Assembly: GCF_032362555.1 (NCBI RefSeq)
Contig: NC_083515.1
Coordinates: 1,833,001-1,897,000, forward strand
Length of the DNA stretch: 64,000 nucleotides
Origin: Amyelois transitella
Lineage: Eukaryota; Arthropoda; Insecta; Lepidoptera; Pyralidae
Reading direction: 5' to 3'
A program made the translations under genes and the position numbers. The notes below the pieces were generated by a model, which saw nothing but the letters and a program-made list of their open reading frames with translations, was not told the DNA's origin and ran no database searches. Below are positions 22,879 through 33,833 of this stretch, in pieces. The first letter of the stretch is position 1. The number at the start of each line of letters is the position of its first letter.

Positions 22879-23270
22879 ACACCCACATACTCACGTCTAT
22901 ATTCCTTGCGGGGTTGTTAAGTTTAATTGTTGTGATTCGAATAGTGACAGGTTGCTAGCCCATCGCCTAAAAGAAGAATCACAATTATCAGTAAATTTGT
23001 GTTTTTACTCAGGTGAGTGAAATATCATTTCTTTATGAGTATTAAATATCGTTAACTTTTAATAATGCGGTCAAATACTTAAATATACATACCTAAAGTC
23101 ACATCTATATCCCTTGCGGGGTAGACAGAGCCAACAGTCTTGTGAAGACTGAAAGGCTACATTCAGCTGTACGGCTTTATGATGGAATTGAGATTCAAAT
23201 AGTAAAAGGTTGCTAGCCTTAGGCGAAAGGCTAGCAACGCGCCTACAAGAGGAATCCCAAGTTAATAATT
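22879..23270 (-). repeat. Two family A copies, one with internal inverted duplication
   Basis: 22879-22980 is a reverse-oriented copy with a large internal deletion. 23084-23270 runs from the tail to GAATCCCAAG. Inside it, GTTGCTAGCCT at 23209-23219 is repeated inverted at 23228-23238. Confidence 0.75.
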
Positions 23271-23491
23271 CTAATAAAAACAAATTCAAAGCTCTTAAAA
23301 ACTATACTAACATTGAATAAAAATGAATAAGTTTTCCTTCTACACCCTCATTATTTTATGTACCAGTGCAGTTTATTTGCAACGCCTGCATAATTGTGCA
23401 AAAATGCACTGCGCTATTTATTTAGGTATTCACGATTCGTCAAACATGTGCCGGGTAATTTTTAATGTATAAAGTATTCTGTCAATATTCA

Positions 23492-23522
23492 TTTCACACT
23501 GTCACACTGTGACAGTGTGAAA
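23492..23522. repeat. 31 bp perfect palindrome
   Basis: Arms TTTCACACTGTCACA and its exact complement, 15 bp each, around a single C at 23507. Confidence 0.85.
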
Positions 23523-24069
23523 AGTATGACAGTCGACCGGTTTTGCATACGTCATAGATAAGTTGTAGCGGGAGCGATGATTCGGCTCGACCGCCACCAA
23601 AGGGAAGATCTTCCGCCAGGCTAGGTGTTATGCCTGGGGAACCGCGGCTCCGACGATTTTGTGTCGGAGGTTGTATTTGTGCTCCAATCCATGAAATCTT
23701 TGAAATCGAGATTTAGATTCTTCGCTGCTATTGGTTGAGCGCGTCAATTTCTTCGCGATGATTGACAGTAGTTGTTTGATTGGATGTTGTGACGAGTGGC
23801 GTAGAGATGTCGCCACAGAGTCATAGATTATTTCACGAAATGGCATTTTGACACTCACACATGCGTACAACGCCGCCATTATGATGCTTCACTTTTTAAG
23901 CCACGTTCTGTCCGCCTTTTTTATACGTCTATGGCTAGCCCATTCTCTTTTTCATCCTTGCCTGTTCCCAATTGCACCCTATGCTATTAAGCTTTAGATC
24001 TTGTATCTGCTTTATATCAAGCCTTATATAAATAATTCTAAGTTCATAAACCTTGATTGACTTTCACGT
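23523..24069. other. GC-richer block with CCAAT-like motifs, unassigned
   Basis: 23560-23890 is clearly richer in GC and CpG than its surroundings. On - it opens an 83-codon frame (MAALYACVSVKMPFREIIYD..., 23628-23879) and contains two CCAAT motifs. It could be a promoter-like piece of a retroelement or an isolated exon; I see no domain. Confidence 0.35.
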
Positions 24070-24270
24070 CTATATTCCTTACGGAGAAGACAGAGCCAAA
24101 AGTCCCGAAAAGACTGTTATGACACTTTCAGCTGTTTGGCTAAGTGATAGATTTAAGATAAATTAAAAATCCCTAATTTATAAGCCAATTTTTACTCGCC
24201 TTCTTCGACATTCATGGGAAAGACATGAAGTGATCATGTTATTTTACTATTAGTGCTGAGAACCACACGG
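24070..24270 (-). repeat. Family A short element, decayed
   Basis: CACGTCTATATTCCTTACGG at left, GTGCTGAGAACCACACGGC at right, many mismatches between. Confidence 0.65.
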
Positions 24271-24472
24271 CACAATATTTATATCAATGCAAACACAGTT
24301 GAAAGAGAAGTATTCTCCCCCTGCCCTTTGTGAACTAAATTGAAAGTAATTAAGACGGTAACTTGGCGAGCCCGAGGTAAAATACAAATATAAAGATAGT
24401 CGACACTCAAATAAAAGAGTCCCTTTGGTAAATGGACCGAGGTAGTTCTACTATACTCCAAAATAAATAAAT

Positions 24473-24702
24473 ATATACGGGACAAATTACCTACACAGAT
24501 TGAGTTAGCCTCGATGTAAGTTCGAGACTTGTGTTGCGAGATACTAACTCAACGATTCTATATTCTATAGTAAATTACTTATATAGATAAACATCCAGGA
24601 CCCAGGCCAAAAAGAAAAAGTTCTTTTTCCATCATGCCCTGGCCGGGATTCGAACCCGGGACCTCCGGTGTCACAGACAAGCGTACTACCGCTGAGGCCG
24701 TC
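24473..24702 (-). repeat. Family B tRNA-derived SINE
   Basis: Intact B box (on -, GGTTCGAATCC); the A-box region has lost about 7 bases (CCGCTGAGGCCG on +). Confidence 0.85.
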
Positions 24703-25438
24703 TAGTCTAATAGGTATTAACAAAAGTTCACTTTCCCCTTTTTTTCTAAGGGCTTCTACACAAGTGACTTTTGTTATAAACGATAACACGAGTTTTGACA
24801 TAACCACTACATATTTTAAAGTTAATTTTCCCTTAATTTTCTCTGTCTGTATGTATGCATTTATCTCGGAAAGTTGTGGACGAATTTTGATACTTTAACT
24901 AATGCGCCTTTGCGCAAAAGACATCGTACTAATGGTATCGAAAATTTAGACGGATATGTGTATGTTTCTTAATCTTTCACGCAAAAATTATTGAATTTCA
25001 TGAAACTTTGCATTAATAAAGCTTCATTTATTAGCTTAGGATTATAATTTAAAATGTATATAGATTTAAGGTGGACAAAGTCGCAGGCAACAGCAACCAA
25101 AGTATAGAACGCAAACATAAAAAATGAATATTAAAAACGCCCCTAATTCCTACAGACGTGTTAATAAAAAAAAAATCAAGTTCCCAATCAAATAAATGAA
25201 TAATGGACGTTCATTAAGCGCAATTAAAATTCTGACACGAAATAGCACACTTAATTGCCTTCAGTCCGTCGCATAAATTTCCCTCCATCTTGTATTATTT
25301 TTTTTTTCTTTAATTCAGAAGCAATCTCTAAGTATCCGGCGTTTCTAATTAGGGACCGTTGGTAAAGTTTTATAATTGGACTCTTGGTCTGACCCAGCGT
25401 AAGTTGTAGGTACAATTGGAAAAAAAAATATTATACAA
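24703..25438. other. Intergenic, no feature seen
   Basis: No supported gene. The text TCTGTCTGTATGTATGCATTTATCTCGGAAAG at 24842 onward may be an old transposon remnant. Confidence 0.35.
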
Positions 25439-25466
25439 GCTGATAAATGAATCATCATTTATCAGC
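25439..25466. repeat. Small perfect hairpin
   Basis: 12 bp arms GCTGATAAATGA / TCATTTATCAGC around ATCA. Confidence 0.75.
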
Positions 25467-25513
25467 ATGTAATCAGATTCGATCGGCAGCAACGAACACA
25501 TTTTTTTGGTTTA

Positions 25514-25763
25514 GTGCCGTGTGGTTCCCGGCACCAATACAAAAAAAAATAGGACCACTCCATCTCTTTCTCATGGATGTCGTAAAAGGCGACTAAGGGA
25601 TAGGCTTACAAACTTGGGATTCTTTTTTTAGACCATGGGCTAGCAACCTGTCACTATTTGAATCTCAATTCTATCATTAAGCCAAATAGCTGAACGTGGC
25701 CATTTAGTCTTTTCAAGACTGTTGGCTCTGTCTACCCCGCAAGGGTCACGATATGTATGTATG
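25514..25763 (+). repeat. Family A short element, tail stem deleted
   Basis: Clean forward copy, but the right arm of the tail stem is missing (AAGGGTCACGATATGTATG). TTTTTTGG on both sides may be its target duplication. Confidence 0.87.
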
Positions 25764-25930
25764 TTTTTTGGGTCTTGGATGTTTATCTATATATCTATTT
25801 ACTTAGCATGCAGTGTCTGTAGGAGACGGTGTCTGAGGAGAAAGGTAAATGATTTAAAAAAAAAATTCTAACGCGGGCCATACTTTTATGCCAACTCCTT
25901 GTAGATATAATCTAGGTACGTATCTACCTA

Positions 25931-26189
25931 CCTACATACATGCAAACATACATACGGTCACGTCTATATCCCTTACGGGGTAGACAGAGACAACAGTCGT
26001 GAAAAGACCGAATGGCCACGTTCAGCTATTTGGCTTAATGATAGAATTGAGATTCAAATAGTGACAGGTTGCTAGCGCATCGCCTAAAGAAGAATCCCAA
26101 GTTTATAAGCCTTTCCCTTAGCCATCCATGAGAAAAGAGATGGAGTGGTTCTTTTCTTTTTTTCATTAGTGCCGGGAACCACACGGTAC
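25931..26189 (-). repeat. Family A short element, full length
   Basis: Reverse-oriented, with small deletion at the CGACATCC block. Together with the + copy at 25514 it forms a tail-to-tail inverted pair about 170 bp apart. Confidence 0.87.
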
Positions 26190-26409
26190 GTATGTATCTT
26201 ATAAATTTATTACGCAAATTTTACCACGTAGTGTATCCCCACCTTTTGTCAAACTCGGTCCCGTTAATCCTGATTTATTAAAATTAATTTCACCACTAAT
26301 TACGATAGAAATTTAATGTACCTAGGTATTTTTGGAAAATTTTCAACTTATTTTGTTAATAAACAAGTATGTGAACGACAGACTAAAAAATAACTCTAAC
26401 TTTAATTTT

Positions 26410-26572
26410 ATACATACATACTTACAGACATATGGTCACGTCTAGATCCCTTGTGGGGTAGACAGAGCAAACAGTCTTGAAAAGACTGATAGGCCACGCT
26501 CAGCTATTTGGTTTAATGATAGAATTGAGATTCAAATAGTGACAGGTTGCTACCCATCGCCTAAAATAGGAA
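26410..26572 (-). repeat. Family A short element, head half missing
   Basis: Tail to ATCGCCTAAAA in reverse orientation. Confidence 0.82.
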
Positions 26573-26821
26573 ACTTTAATTTTATTTACAAAATATAATT
26601 TTAATTACGGCTGATCAAAAAAAAATCTGTGTTAAGTTTTCATTTCACGACTACATTAAAAACTCTCGTTGAAATTACATTTGCATTAATTACCAATGTA
26701 CTCGAATTACATTATCCAAAATATGAGGCGTAATATGAAAATTTGTTGATTCACTCAATTTCATGAGCCATGGTAATTGATGAGTATTTTATTGTATCAA
26801 TAATAAGTAATAAGACGTGAT

Positions 26822-26968
26822 ACACATACATACATACATAAAATCACGCCTCTTTCCCGGAGGGGTGGGCAGAGACTACCTCTTTCCACTTGCCACGATC
26901 TCTGCATACTTCCTTCGCTTCATCCACATTCATAACTCTCTTCATACAAGCTCGGCGGTTTCGGGTAA
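26822..26968 (-). mobile_element. 5'-truncated LINE tail
   Basis: Reverse-oriented. CATACATACATACATAAAATC, CACGCCTCTTTCCCGGAGGGG, then the codons of RNRRACMKRVMNVDEAKEVC read on -. Confidence 0.8.
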
Positions 26969-27054
26969 GACGTGATAATATATATTTATTTATATTTTAT
27001 ATTAATTCAGATTTCTATGGTCAAAATTGTTTTCGTATGTTTTCAAGACACATT

Positions 27055-27627
27055 CACACATACATACTTATAGTCACGTTTTTATCCATTGCGGGTAGAG
27101 AGCCAACAGTCTAAAAAGTCTGAAAGGCCACGTTCAGCAGTTTGGCCAAAATAAGAATCCCGAGCTTATAATCCTATCCCTTAGTCGAATTTTTACGTCA
27201 TCAATGGGATAGAGGTGGAGTAGTTTTATTATTTTTTAACATTTTTACGTTGAAACCAAAATGATCAATATGGAAAAATGTTTGATTGTGCTATCGTATA
27301 GTGCCTTCACAAAACACATAGGTACGTTTCATATGGTCAAAGTATACATCAACGAGTGTATAGATACATGCATACATACGTATGGTCACGTCTTTATCCC
27401 TTGCGGGGTAGACAGAGCCAACAGTTTTGAAAAGACTGAATGGCCACGTTCAGCTATTTGGCATAATGATAGAAATGAGATTTAAATAGTGACAAGTTGC
27501 TAGCCCATCGCCTAAAAAAGAATCCCAAGTTTGTAAGCCTATCCCTTAGTCGCCTTTTACGACATCCATGGGAAAGAGATGGAGTGGTCCTATTCTTTTT
27601 TGTTTTGGTGCCGGGAACCACACGGTG
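27055..27627 (-). repeat. Two family A copies
   Basis: 27055-27235 lacks the head and has internal gaps. 27364-27627 is full length (CATACATACG tail to ACCACACGGTG). The Harbinger element follows 26 bases later. Confidence 0.83.
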
Positions 27628-27656
27628 TTCCGGAAGTGAATAGATCTTCGACGTAA

Positions 27657-27699
27657 GGGCCAGGCCACAACAGTGCGTTGCGGCGTCGCATCGTAAAAA
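27657..27699 (+). repeat. Harbinger left terminal inverted repeat
   Basis: 43 bp, pairs with 30150-30192 with three mismatches (repeat positions 3, 16 and 38). Confidence 0.92.
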
Positions 27700-27802
27700 C
27701 AACATCGCACAGCTATGCGATGCGATGTCGCAACGCAAAAATTTCATCGGATACGACATCGTACGTAAAGACGCTAACCAACGTTTCAGTTTCTAGTGAG
27801 AC

Positions 27803-29822
27803 ATGGATCGCACTGCGCGTGTTCTACTTCTGCTTGCGTTAAGGCGTATTAAGAAAAAGAAACAGAAAAGAAAGTACTGGGTGCACCCATTACTGACAAT
27901 TATGAATAAAGATGGAAACCACTTCAAAAGGAAATATGAGGCGCTAAAAGTGGACGAGGTTAAATTTTTCGATTACTTTAGGATGAGTGTAGGAAGTTTT
28001 GAAGAGCTTCTTAGTTTGATAAAGCCTCATTTACAAAAGAAATACATATTTAGAAAACCCATCGAACCTCTGGAGATGCTGGGATTAACTATAAGGTAAG
28101 AAAAAAATAAACTATTTATACTATAATCATACTGTTTAATCATTTTCACAATTTAGTGTTATTCAAAACTCGTAATCCGATTGTGTGTCATTCGTCAAAT
28201 TTGTTAGTTCCTCATCGAAATTAATTTGTTCTGGCTCATTTACATCATCATTCCTTGGCGTTTGTGGAGACGATTGCATAGGCGCCGGTGATGTTTCGCA
28301 TCCGCTTTGGAAGGCACTGCGTTGAATGGATGTTTGGTAGCCACTCTGCATAGACATTTGAGCTGTTTGATAGCCAGTCTGAACAGTTGTTTGAGATGTT
28401 TGATAGTTTGCTTGGACGGATGTTTGTGAAGTTTGATAGTGGCTGGGATAGTATGATGGTTGGTGTAAATCAGTTAATATCTGTAGGACACGACTTTGGA
28501 AAATTATTGTTTGATTATCATTCAATTTTTCCAATGATGGCAAAATTCCTTTAAAAAAAGATAAATGTCTACTTTCAGGTGTTTTTAAAGCAGCTATAAT
28601 ATTCTTCTCAAATTCGTCTTCGTCAATTTTTCTTTTACGCGATGCAGGCTGGTAACGTGGCATGACAGGTTGCTGGCTTTGTTGGGTTGAGGTGCTTGGT
28701 CTTATTTCTTCATCGTCAAGACTTGATGTTGTTTTATTTTGAAAATTCTTTTTCAGAAATAGGAGCTGGTCGTATAGATGATATTGTTTAATTTTTTTGG
28801 CCCCAGCTCCGGATTTACATTGTTCGTTTAATTTTTTTTCGTATTTTGTAAAATTATCCTTGATTCCTCTCCATTTTTTTATGACATCGTTACCTAAAAA
28901 AATATGAAGAATAATGATTTATTTTGTTTTTTTTTTTTCAGGTACCTGGCGACGGGAAATACTTTTAAAGATATGCATTTCACATATTATCGTGGAAAAT
29001 CTACAATAACAGAAGTAGTAAAATTTGTTTGTCGTATTTTATGGAACATTCTTAAAAGGTTGGAATTACCAAAAATTACAACAGAGCTGATGGAACAAAT
29101 TGCTCAAGAGTATGAAAAAAAGACCAACTTTCCTAATTGTATAGGAGCGCTAGATGGAAAACACATTCGTATATTGAGCCCGGATCACAGTGGATCCCTA
29201 TTTTTCAATTATAAAAATTATAATTCCATTGTTCTATTAGCACTTGTTGATACGAATTACAAATTTATATATGTCGATATAGGTGCATATGGTAAGGAAT
29301 GTGACTCCACTGTTTTTCAAAATTCAAAACTATACGACTTATTAAAAAAAGGTCAATTATCTATACCTCCGCCAAAACCGTTACCTGGCTTTCAAAAAGA
29401 AATTCCTTTTGTCTTCGTGGCGGATGAAGGATTACCACTGACAAATAATATAATGCGCCCATATTCTGGGAAGTTTTTATCGATAGAAAAACGAGTTTTT
29501 AATTATCGTTTGAGCCGAGCCAGACGATATGTTGAGAGCGCTTTTGGCATTCTCGCAAATAAATGGCGCATATTTCACCGACCCATTAATGTTTCTTACG
29601 ATTTCACAATAGACATTATAAAAGCATGCTGTGTTACACAACTTTGTATTGAATCGAGATGGCGCACAAACGTTTGAAGAAATGATTATTGACGATTCTT
29701 TGCAAATTTTACACGAAACAACACATGAAAGTAGAACGGAAGCTAACATAATCAGAAACGAATTTTGTAATTATTTTAATAGTAACATTGGAGCTCTAAG
29801 TTGGCAGTTAACGAAAATATAA
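27803..29822 (+). CDS. Harbinger transposase (DDE nuclease), frameshifted near the end
   Basis: Catalyses cutting and pasting of the element. Exon 1 is 27803-28095 (ATG, donor AG|GTAAG). Exon 2 starts at 28942 after a long poly-T tract and CAG. The split codon gives Arg98, producing GLTIRYLATGNTFKDMHF, the usual helix-turn region. Catalytic residues: Asp169 in CIGALDGKH, Asp210 in YVDIGAYG, Glu296 in RRYVESAFG; also the conserved WRIF. After KACC the frame runs into nonsense and stops at 29675-29677, while the family's VLHNF continuation is in the next frame from 29631 and ends at 29822. So one base too many or two too few occurs near 29630 (a GTGTT run). The copy is probably defective, or the base run is a sequence error. 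The intron contains exon 2 of the opposite-strand gene. Confidence 0.9.
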
Positions 29823-30018
29823 ATGTTTATAAGTACTTACCGATTTTTGATTTTTCAACAGTATTTAACTCCTCAAAATTTGAATATAAACTTGTACACA
29901 CTTCCCTCCATGCTTCTGTTTTTAAATTTTTGTCTTTGAATTGTGATATAGTTTTGTCCCAAAGGACGGGACGTTCGTAAATTAAAGATATCAGGTGGTC
30001 GACATCGTACTCCGCCAT
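28163..30018 (-). CDS. Harbinger MADF-BESS accessory protein
   Basis: Second gene of the element, expected to bind element DNA and assist nuclear import or recruitment of the transposase (known role of the Myb/MADF-type partner). Exon 1 is 29841-30018 (ATG at 30016-30018, donor GTAAGT). Exon 2 is 28893-28163, after acceptor TTTTTTTAG. Phases match: the split codon is Gly60, giving SKIGNDVIKKWRGIKDNF. Product 302 aa. The MADF domain is at about residues 5-95 (LISLIYERPVLWDKT, KKWRGIKDNF, YDQLLFLKK). The BESS motif is at about 170-203 (FFKGILPSLEKLNDN). Four 11-residue YQTSQ-type repeats follow near 212-250, then an acidic tail ending SDYEF. Intact, in contrast to the transposase. The intron contains transposase exon 2. 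Confidence 0.87.
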
Positions 30019-30149
30019 ATCGCTTAAAAAACACGTGCAGGTCGTTCAAAGTATGGACACCGACTAAACGGCAACGCGTTGTCGCATCGCAGATTTGTAC
30101 GTTGCGCAGCGCATCGGATTTTCCACGATGCGTTGTGCGGCGTCGTTGA

Positions 30150-30192
30150 TTTTTGCGATGCGACGCCGCAACGCACAGTTGTGGCCTGGTCC
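30150..30192 (-). repeat. Harbinger right terminal inverted repeat
   Basis: Complement of the left repeat; followed by the TAA duplication. Confidence 0.92.
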
Positions 30193-30195
30193 TAA

Positions 30196-30545
30196 GTGGT
30201 CGAATCGGTAAAGCTTTAGTCTGGTGATCATGACGCACAACGCTGCGGTACAACGCATCGCATCGCATCGCATCGCATCGCATACCGCATAGCGCAGCGT
30301 TGTGCGTCATGATCACCAGACCAAAGTTTAAGGTGCCCGCTTAAAATACGTGTTGCGCAGAAGGGCGCAGGTTCGAATCCCACCTCGGCAATGACAATTT
30401 TATAAGTTATCTACATTACTGTGAATACATACCGAAGCTCTCACTATGAGGGAAATCGTGAGGAAACCTGCACATTCAGGTAACTGAATGTGTAACAATG
30501 ACCGATGCAATACGAGTTAAGTTTACCTGCAAAAGTTGCGAAGGT
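30196..30545 (+). repeat. Family C tRNA-like SINE, split by a MITE
   Basis: Head GTGGTCGAATCGGTAA at 30196-30211, interrupted by the 117 bp MITE, resumes at 30329. B box GGTTCGAATCC at 30370-30380. The body continues through GGTAACTGAATGTGTAACAATG to GCAAAAGTTGCGAAG. Confidence 0.65.
30212..30328. mobile_element. 117 bp Harbinger-type MITE
   Basis: 36 bp terminal inverted repeats (30212-30247 and 30293-30328, two mismatches; core GGTGATCATGACGCACAACG) between TAA duplications at 30209-30211 and 30329-30331. The centre has six CGCAT units at 30254-30283. No coding capacity. The 3 bp TAA target points to PIF/Harbinger mobilisation, but the ends differ from the adjacent autonomous element. Confidence 0.8.
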
Positions 30546-32151
30546 CTTTTTTTATTATTTTATTTGTGTACAGCTTTAAGTTTGTTTGTCACTACTGTTT
30601 AAAATTTTTCTTTAGCTTCCTGGTTTGTTTGCTATTTGATGCAACTCAAAACAGGTTGCTAGTGGTTTTTTTTTTGGAGCTCAGATGGGAGTCACAAAAG
30701 CAAAGTTTCCACAAATAAGACATTAACCTCAGATACCATGTTGTCAGAGATGCGGTTTCCCAGGCGTAATTCTAGGCTGGCAGAATATCCTCCCTATTAC
30801 GGCAGTGAAGTCCAAAACATGTCCTTAAGATTTTTTTAATGCACACGTTTTCTAGCTTAATTTATCATTCATCTATATTTTCATGATGTCGTCTATGTCT
30901 TTCCCTACTAGCTCTTACCTAACCTAATCTCTTAACCTTTATTCCGATGTAGCTTTTGATCTGTGCTCTAACTGTTTTGCATTCCAGCTTTATTGCACTG
31001 TTCCGGTTATTGCCTGCACTGCAAACAGGACAATACCAATAGCAATACCGTCTTTTCAGGCAATCTCTTGGATTATTTAAAGAATAGATGAACGATTTTA
31101 TTTCTTTTTTTTTTCGGTGACTTTTCTGCGAATAAATCCGCTTATACCTTAATTGTTCCAATTTCTAACGTGGTCTTACCGTAAAAGCACAATAGTCTTT
31201 TATCGTAAAAGCACAATAGCACAAAGCGAAATTATTGCATATCTATTTAATTCATATTCTCCTACTAGAATTAAAAACAAAGCTCAAAACAATATTTTTA
31301 TTTTACTCTTTTGTTAGGTAATTTTTTAAAGCATTAAGTATGGGATGACCTAAAAAAAACTAAAACACCATCCTGACTTATCACAATAACAAACTTTATA
31401 CCTAAGATAAAGTTATAAAAAGCAAAAATACAGGCCACTTCTGTTCACAAATCGAGAAGAAACTCGTTCAAATTATGCGCAAAAATGCCACGTGCCAATG
31501 AATTGGAACATTTTAAAAATGGAAGCATGTCAATACCGCTGTTTAATCTGTGACGTCGTCAGCCGTCACAATGTGTCGAGTCCCGATCCGACAGCCCCGC
31601 TTCGTCGCCATTTTGAATGGAGGCCGGGGGTCTAGGGGGGTCAACCAATATTGATGGCGCTATTGTGCCTCACGTTTTAACTAGATGCACTTTGTTCCCG
31701 TGCAGCGTTACGATTCCGCTGACGTGTGATGTGTTTCTCTTTAAAACCAGATAACGTTGACCCATTGAACCCTTCCCCGGTAATAATAAATAGACGGTCA
31801 CAGGGGAGTCTTCATTGGTAGCTGCGGATCAACGAAAATTGGACATTGGATGAATGTTTTACAACTGGCTGTTGCAGTTGTCCTAATTCTTGATGCATTG
31901 AGTTAAGGTAGATTTTAGAGTAAATTAAGGTTTAGCGTGTAGAGTGGGGCTATTATTTCGTGACTATTGAGAATGAGCTGTCGATGGTGACGTATTGTAG
32001 GCTTTTCACTGTTCAGTCGCAAATTTAGGCGGAGTAACTAAGAGTGTTTGATAGTTGCACAGAAATTCGAACCAACTTTAGATTACATTGCTTTTCCAAT
32101 CTATACGTACTTAGCCTAAAACACCGGACCAATATAAATTTAAATATAGCA
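30546..32151. other. Intergenic; GC-richer patch at 31540-31700
   Basis: No gene assigned. 31540-31700 is richer in GC and CpG (GCCCCGCTTCGTCGCCATTTT, GGCCGGGGGTCTAGGGGGG) and could be regulatory or a lost 5' exon, but nothing decisive is visible. 30658-30790 may hold family C scraps (AGCTCAGATGGGAGTC). Confidence 0.35.
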
Positions 32152-32400
32152 GCCGTGTGGTTCCACGACCAATACAAAAAAGAATAGGACCATTCCATCT
32201 CTTTCCCTTCCATCTTCTCATCTTCCATCTCTTACAAACTTGGGATTCTTTTTTAGGCGATGGGCTAGCAACCTGTCACTATTTGATTCTCAATTTTAGC
32301 ATTAAGCCAAATAGCTGAACGTGGCCATTGAGTCTTTTCAAGACTGTTGGCTCAGTCTACCCCGCAAGGGACATAGACGAGACCATATGTATGTATGTAT
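32152..32400 (+). repeat. Family A short element, internal deletion
   Basis: GCCGTGTGGTTCC head to GTATGTATGTAT tail. The TCGTAAAAGGCGACTAAGG block is replaced by repeated CTTCCATCTTCTCA-type sequence. Confidence 0.83.
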
Positions 32401-33055
32401 AGCAGCTATATATATGAATATATATATAACAAAGCAGTAGGAAAGGCTTTGGAAATAGAGAACTTTCTTCTTACCCCCAAACCCAGGCCGAAGGGGGCTC
32501 CTCCATACCCAAGATACCCCATAGGAAAAAGATCCTGAGTTCCTTGCAGGCTAACTAGGCCTAGCTAATTGTAAACCTCTACAATTTTCATTCAAATCTT
32601 GTCTCATTAAAACCCTTCAGGAGAAGAAAGGACATTGACCCGACTTAGATCAATATACAAATTCAGTTAAGAAGATACTGGAATGCGCAAGTTACTTCGA
32701 GATATTATTTCCTCATCATATTAAAAACATTAGTTAGAATTCTAAAGAACTAAGTAACTCAGTAAATACCAATTTTGTGATAACATTACTACCGATGTTT
32801 ATTTACAAATCCATTGCTTGGGAAATATTACTGTACCTAATTGAAAGTAAAGTAAATAAAGTATCATAGAATAAACAATTATGTTTTTTCTAAAAGTAAA
32901 TGAGATACCTAAGGTTGTGGTGCTATGAAAAGCGGAGATTCTTTTTTCTTCTATGTCTGCCTTTGTATTATCCCATCAAAAATGGTAGCTTTCTTCCCTT
33001 ACTCTTCTTTTATTGTATGCTATGAATGCGTGAAAATGACAGAATAAACTAAACA
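32401..33055. other. Intergenic, no feature seen
   Basis: No supported feature. Confidence 0.35.
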
Positions 33056-33269
33056 GTCTTTCCCATGGATGTCGTAAAATGCGACTTAGGAATAGTCTTA
33101 TAAACATGGGATCCTTCTTTTAGGCGATGGGCTAGCAACCTGTCACTATTTTTATCTTAACTCTATCATTAAGCCAAACAGCTGAACGTGGCCTATCAGT
33201 TTTTTCAAGACTGTTGGCTCCGTCCACACCGCAAGGGGTACAGACGCGATTGTATGTAATTGTATGTAA
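33056..33269 (+). repeat. Family A short element, head missing
   Basis: Begins at TTTCCCATGGATGTCG and ends at GTATGTAATTGTATGTAA. Confidence 0.82.
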
Positions 33270-33550
33270 CATTAATACTGTCCACCCCGCCGAAATCTCA
33301 TCGCTTACAGGCGCACTCCAACGGCCGCACTTTTCCGTATAAGCGGCATTTTTTCCCTTTTTATTACAGTTTGCTTTTAGGCGCAATTTTATAGACCGCC
33401 TTCGAGGCAATTATGTTCCCAACAAACCTTCAGAACGTCTTAGCGGGACGTGAAATGTGAGGATTTTCAGTCCGTTTCACCACAACGGTTAAAATGGTTT
33501 GGTTATGTAGCCTCTCTCATTAATGAAAGCAGGTTTACTAACCAAATATA

Positions 33551-33802
33551 TCTGTACTAATATTATAAAGCTGAAGAGTTTGTTTGAACGCGCTAATCTC
33601 AGGTACTACTGGTTCGAATTGAAAAATTATTTTTTGCGTTGAATAGACCATTTATAGAGCTTGGCTATGGCTTTGGGCTATATATATAATATCATGAAAT
33701 ATTGGAAAATGTGAAAAAAACGGGGAAAATTATTCATCCTTGTGGGCTTCAATGATGCCCAAAATAACTATTTCACGCGGACTTAGTCGCGGGCAAAGCT
33801 AG
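33551..33802 (+). mobile_element. Helitron-like short element (family D)
   Basis: Starts TCTGTACTAATATTATAAAG after a host A and ends GGGCAAAGCTAG before a host T, with the CGCGGACTTAGTCGCG hairpin just upstream. Intact ends. Confidence 0.68.
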
Positions 33803-33833
33803 TATAGTTATAAATTGATAGAGAATTTAAATG

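Larger units (their letters stand above)
27657..30192. mobile_element. PIF/Harbinger DNA transposon, complete
   Basis: Bounded by TAA duplications (27654-27656 and 30193-30195), the 3 bp target type of PIF/Harbinger. Terminal inverted repeats 27657-27699 and 30150-30192 share 40 of 43 bases, beginning GGRCCAGGCCACAAC followed by TGCGTTGCGGCGTCGCATCG. Both ends carry further CGATGCG/CGCATCG boxes, likely protein-binding sites. Inside lie the two genes typical of the superfamily: a DDE transposase (+) and a MADF-BESS accessory protein (-). Length 2536 bp. Confidence 0.93.

Noticed and set aside
30196..30390. tRNA gene with B box GGTTCGAATCC
   Set aside because: Belongs to family C SINE and is interrupted by a MITE.
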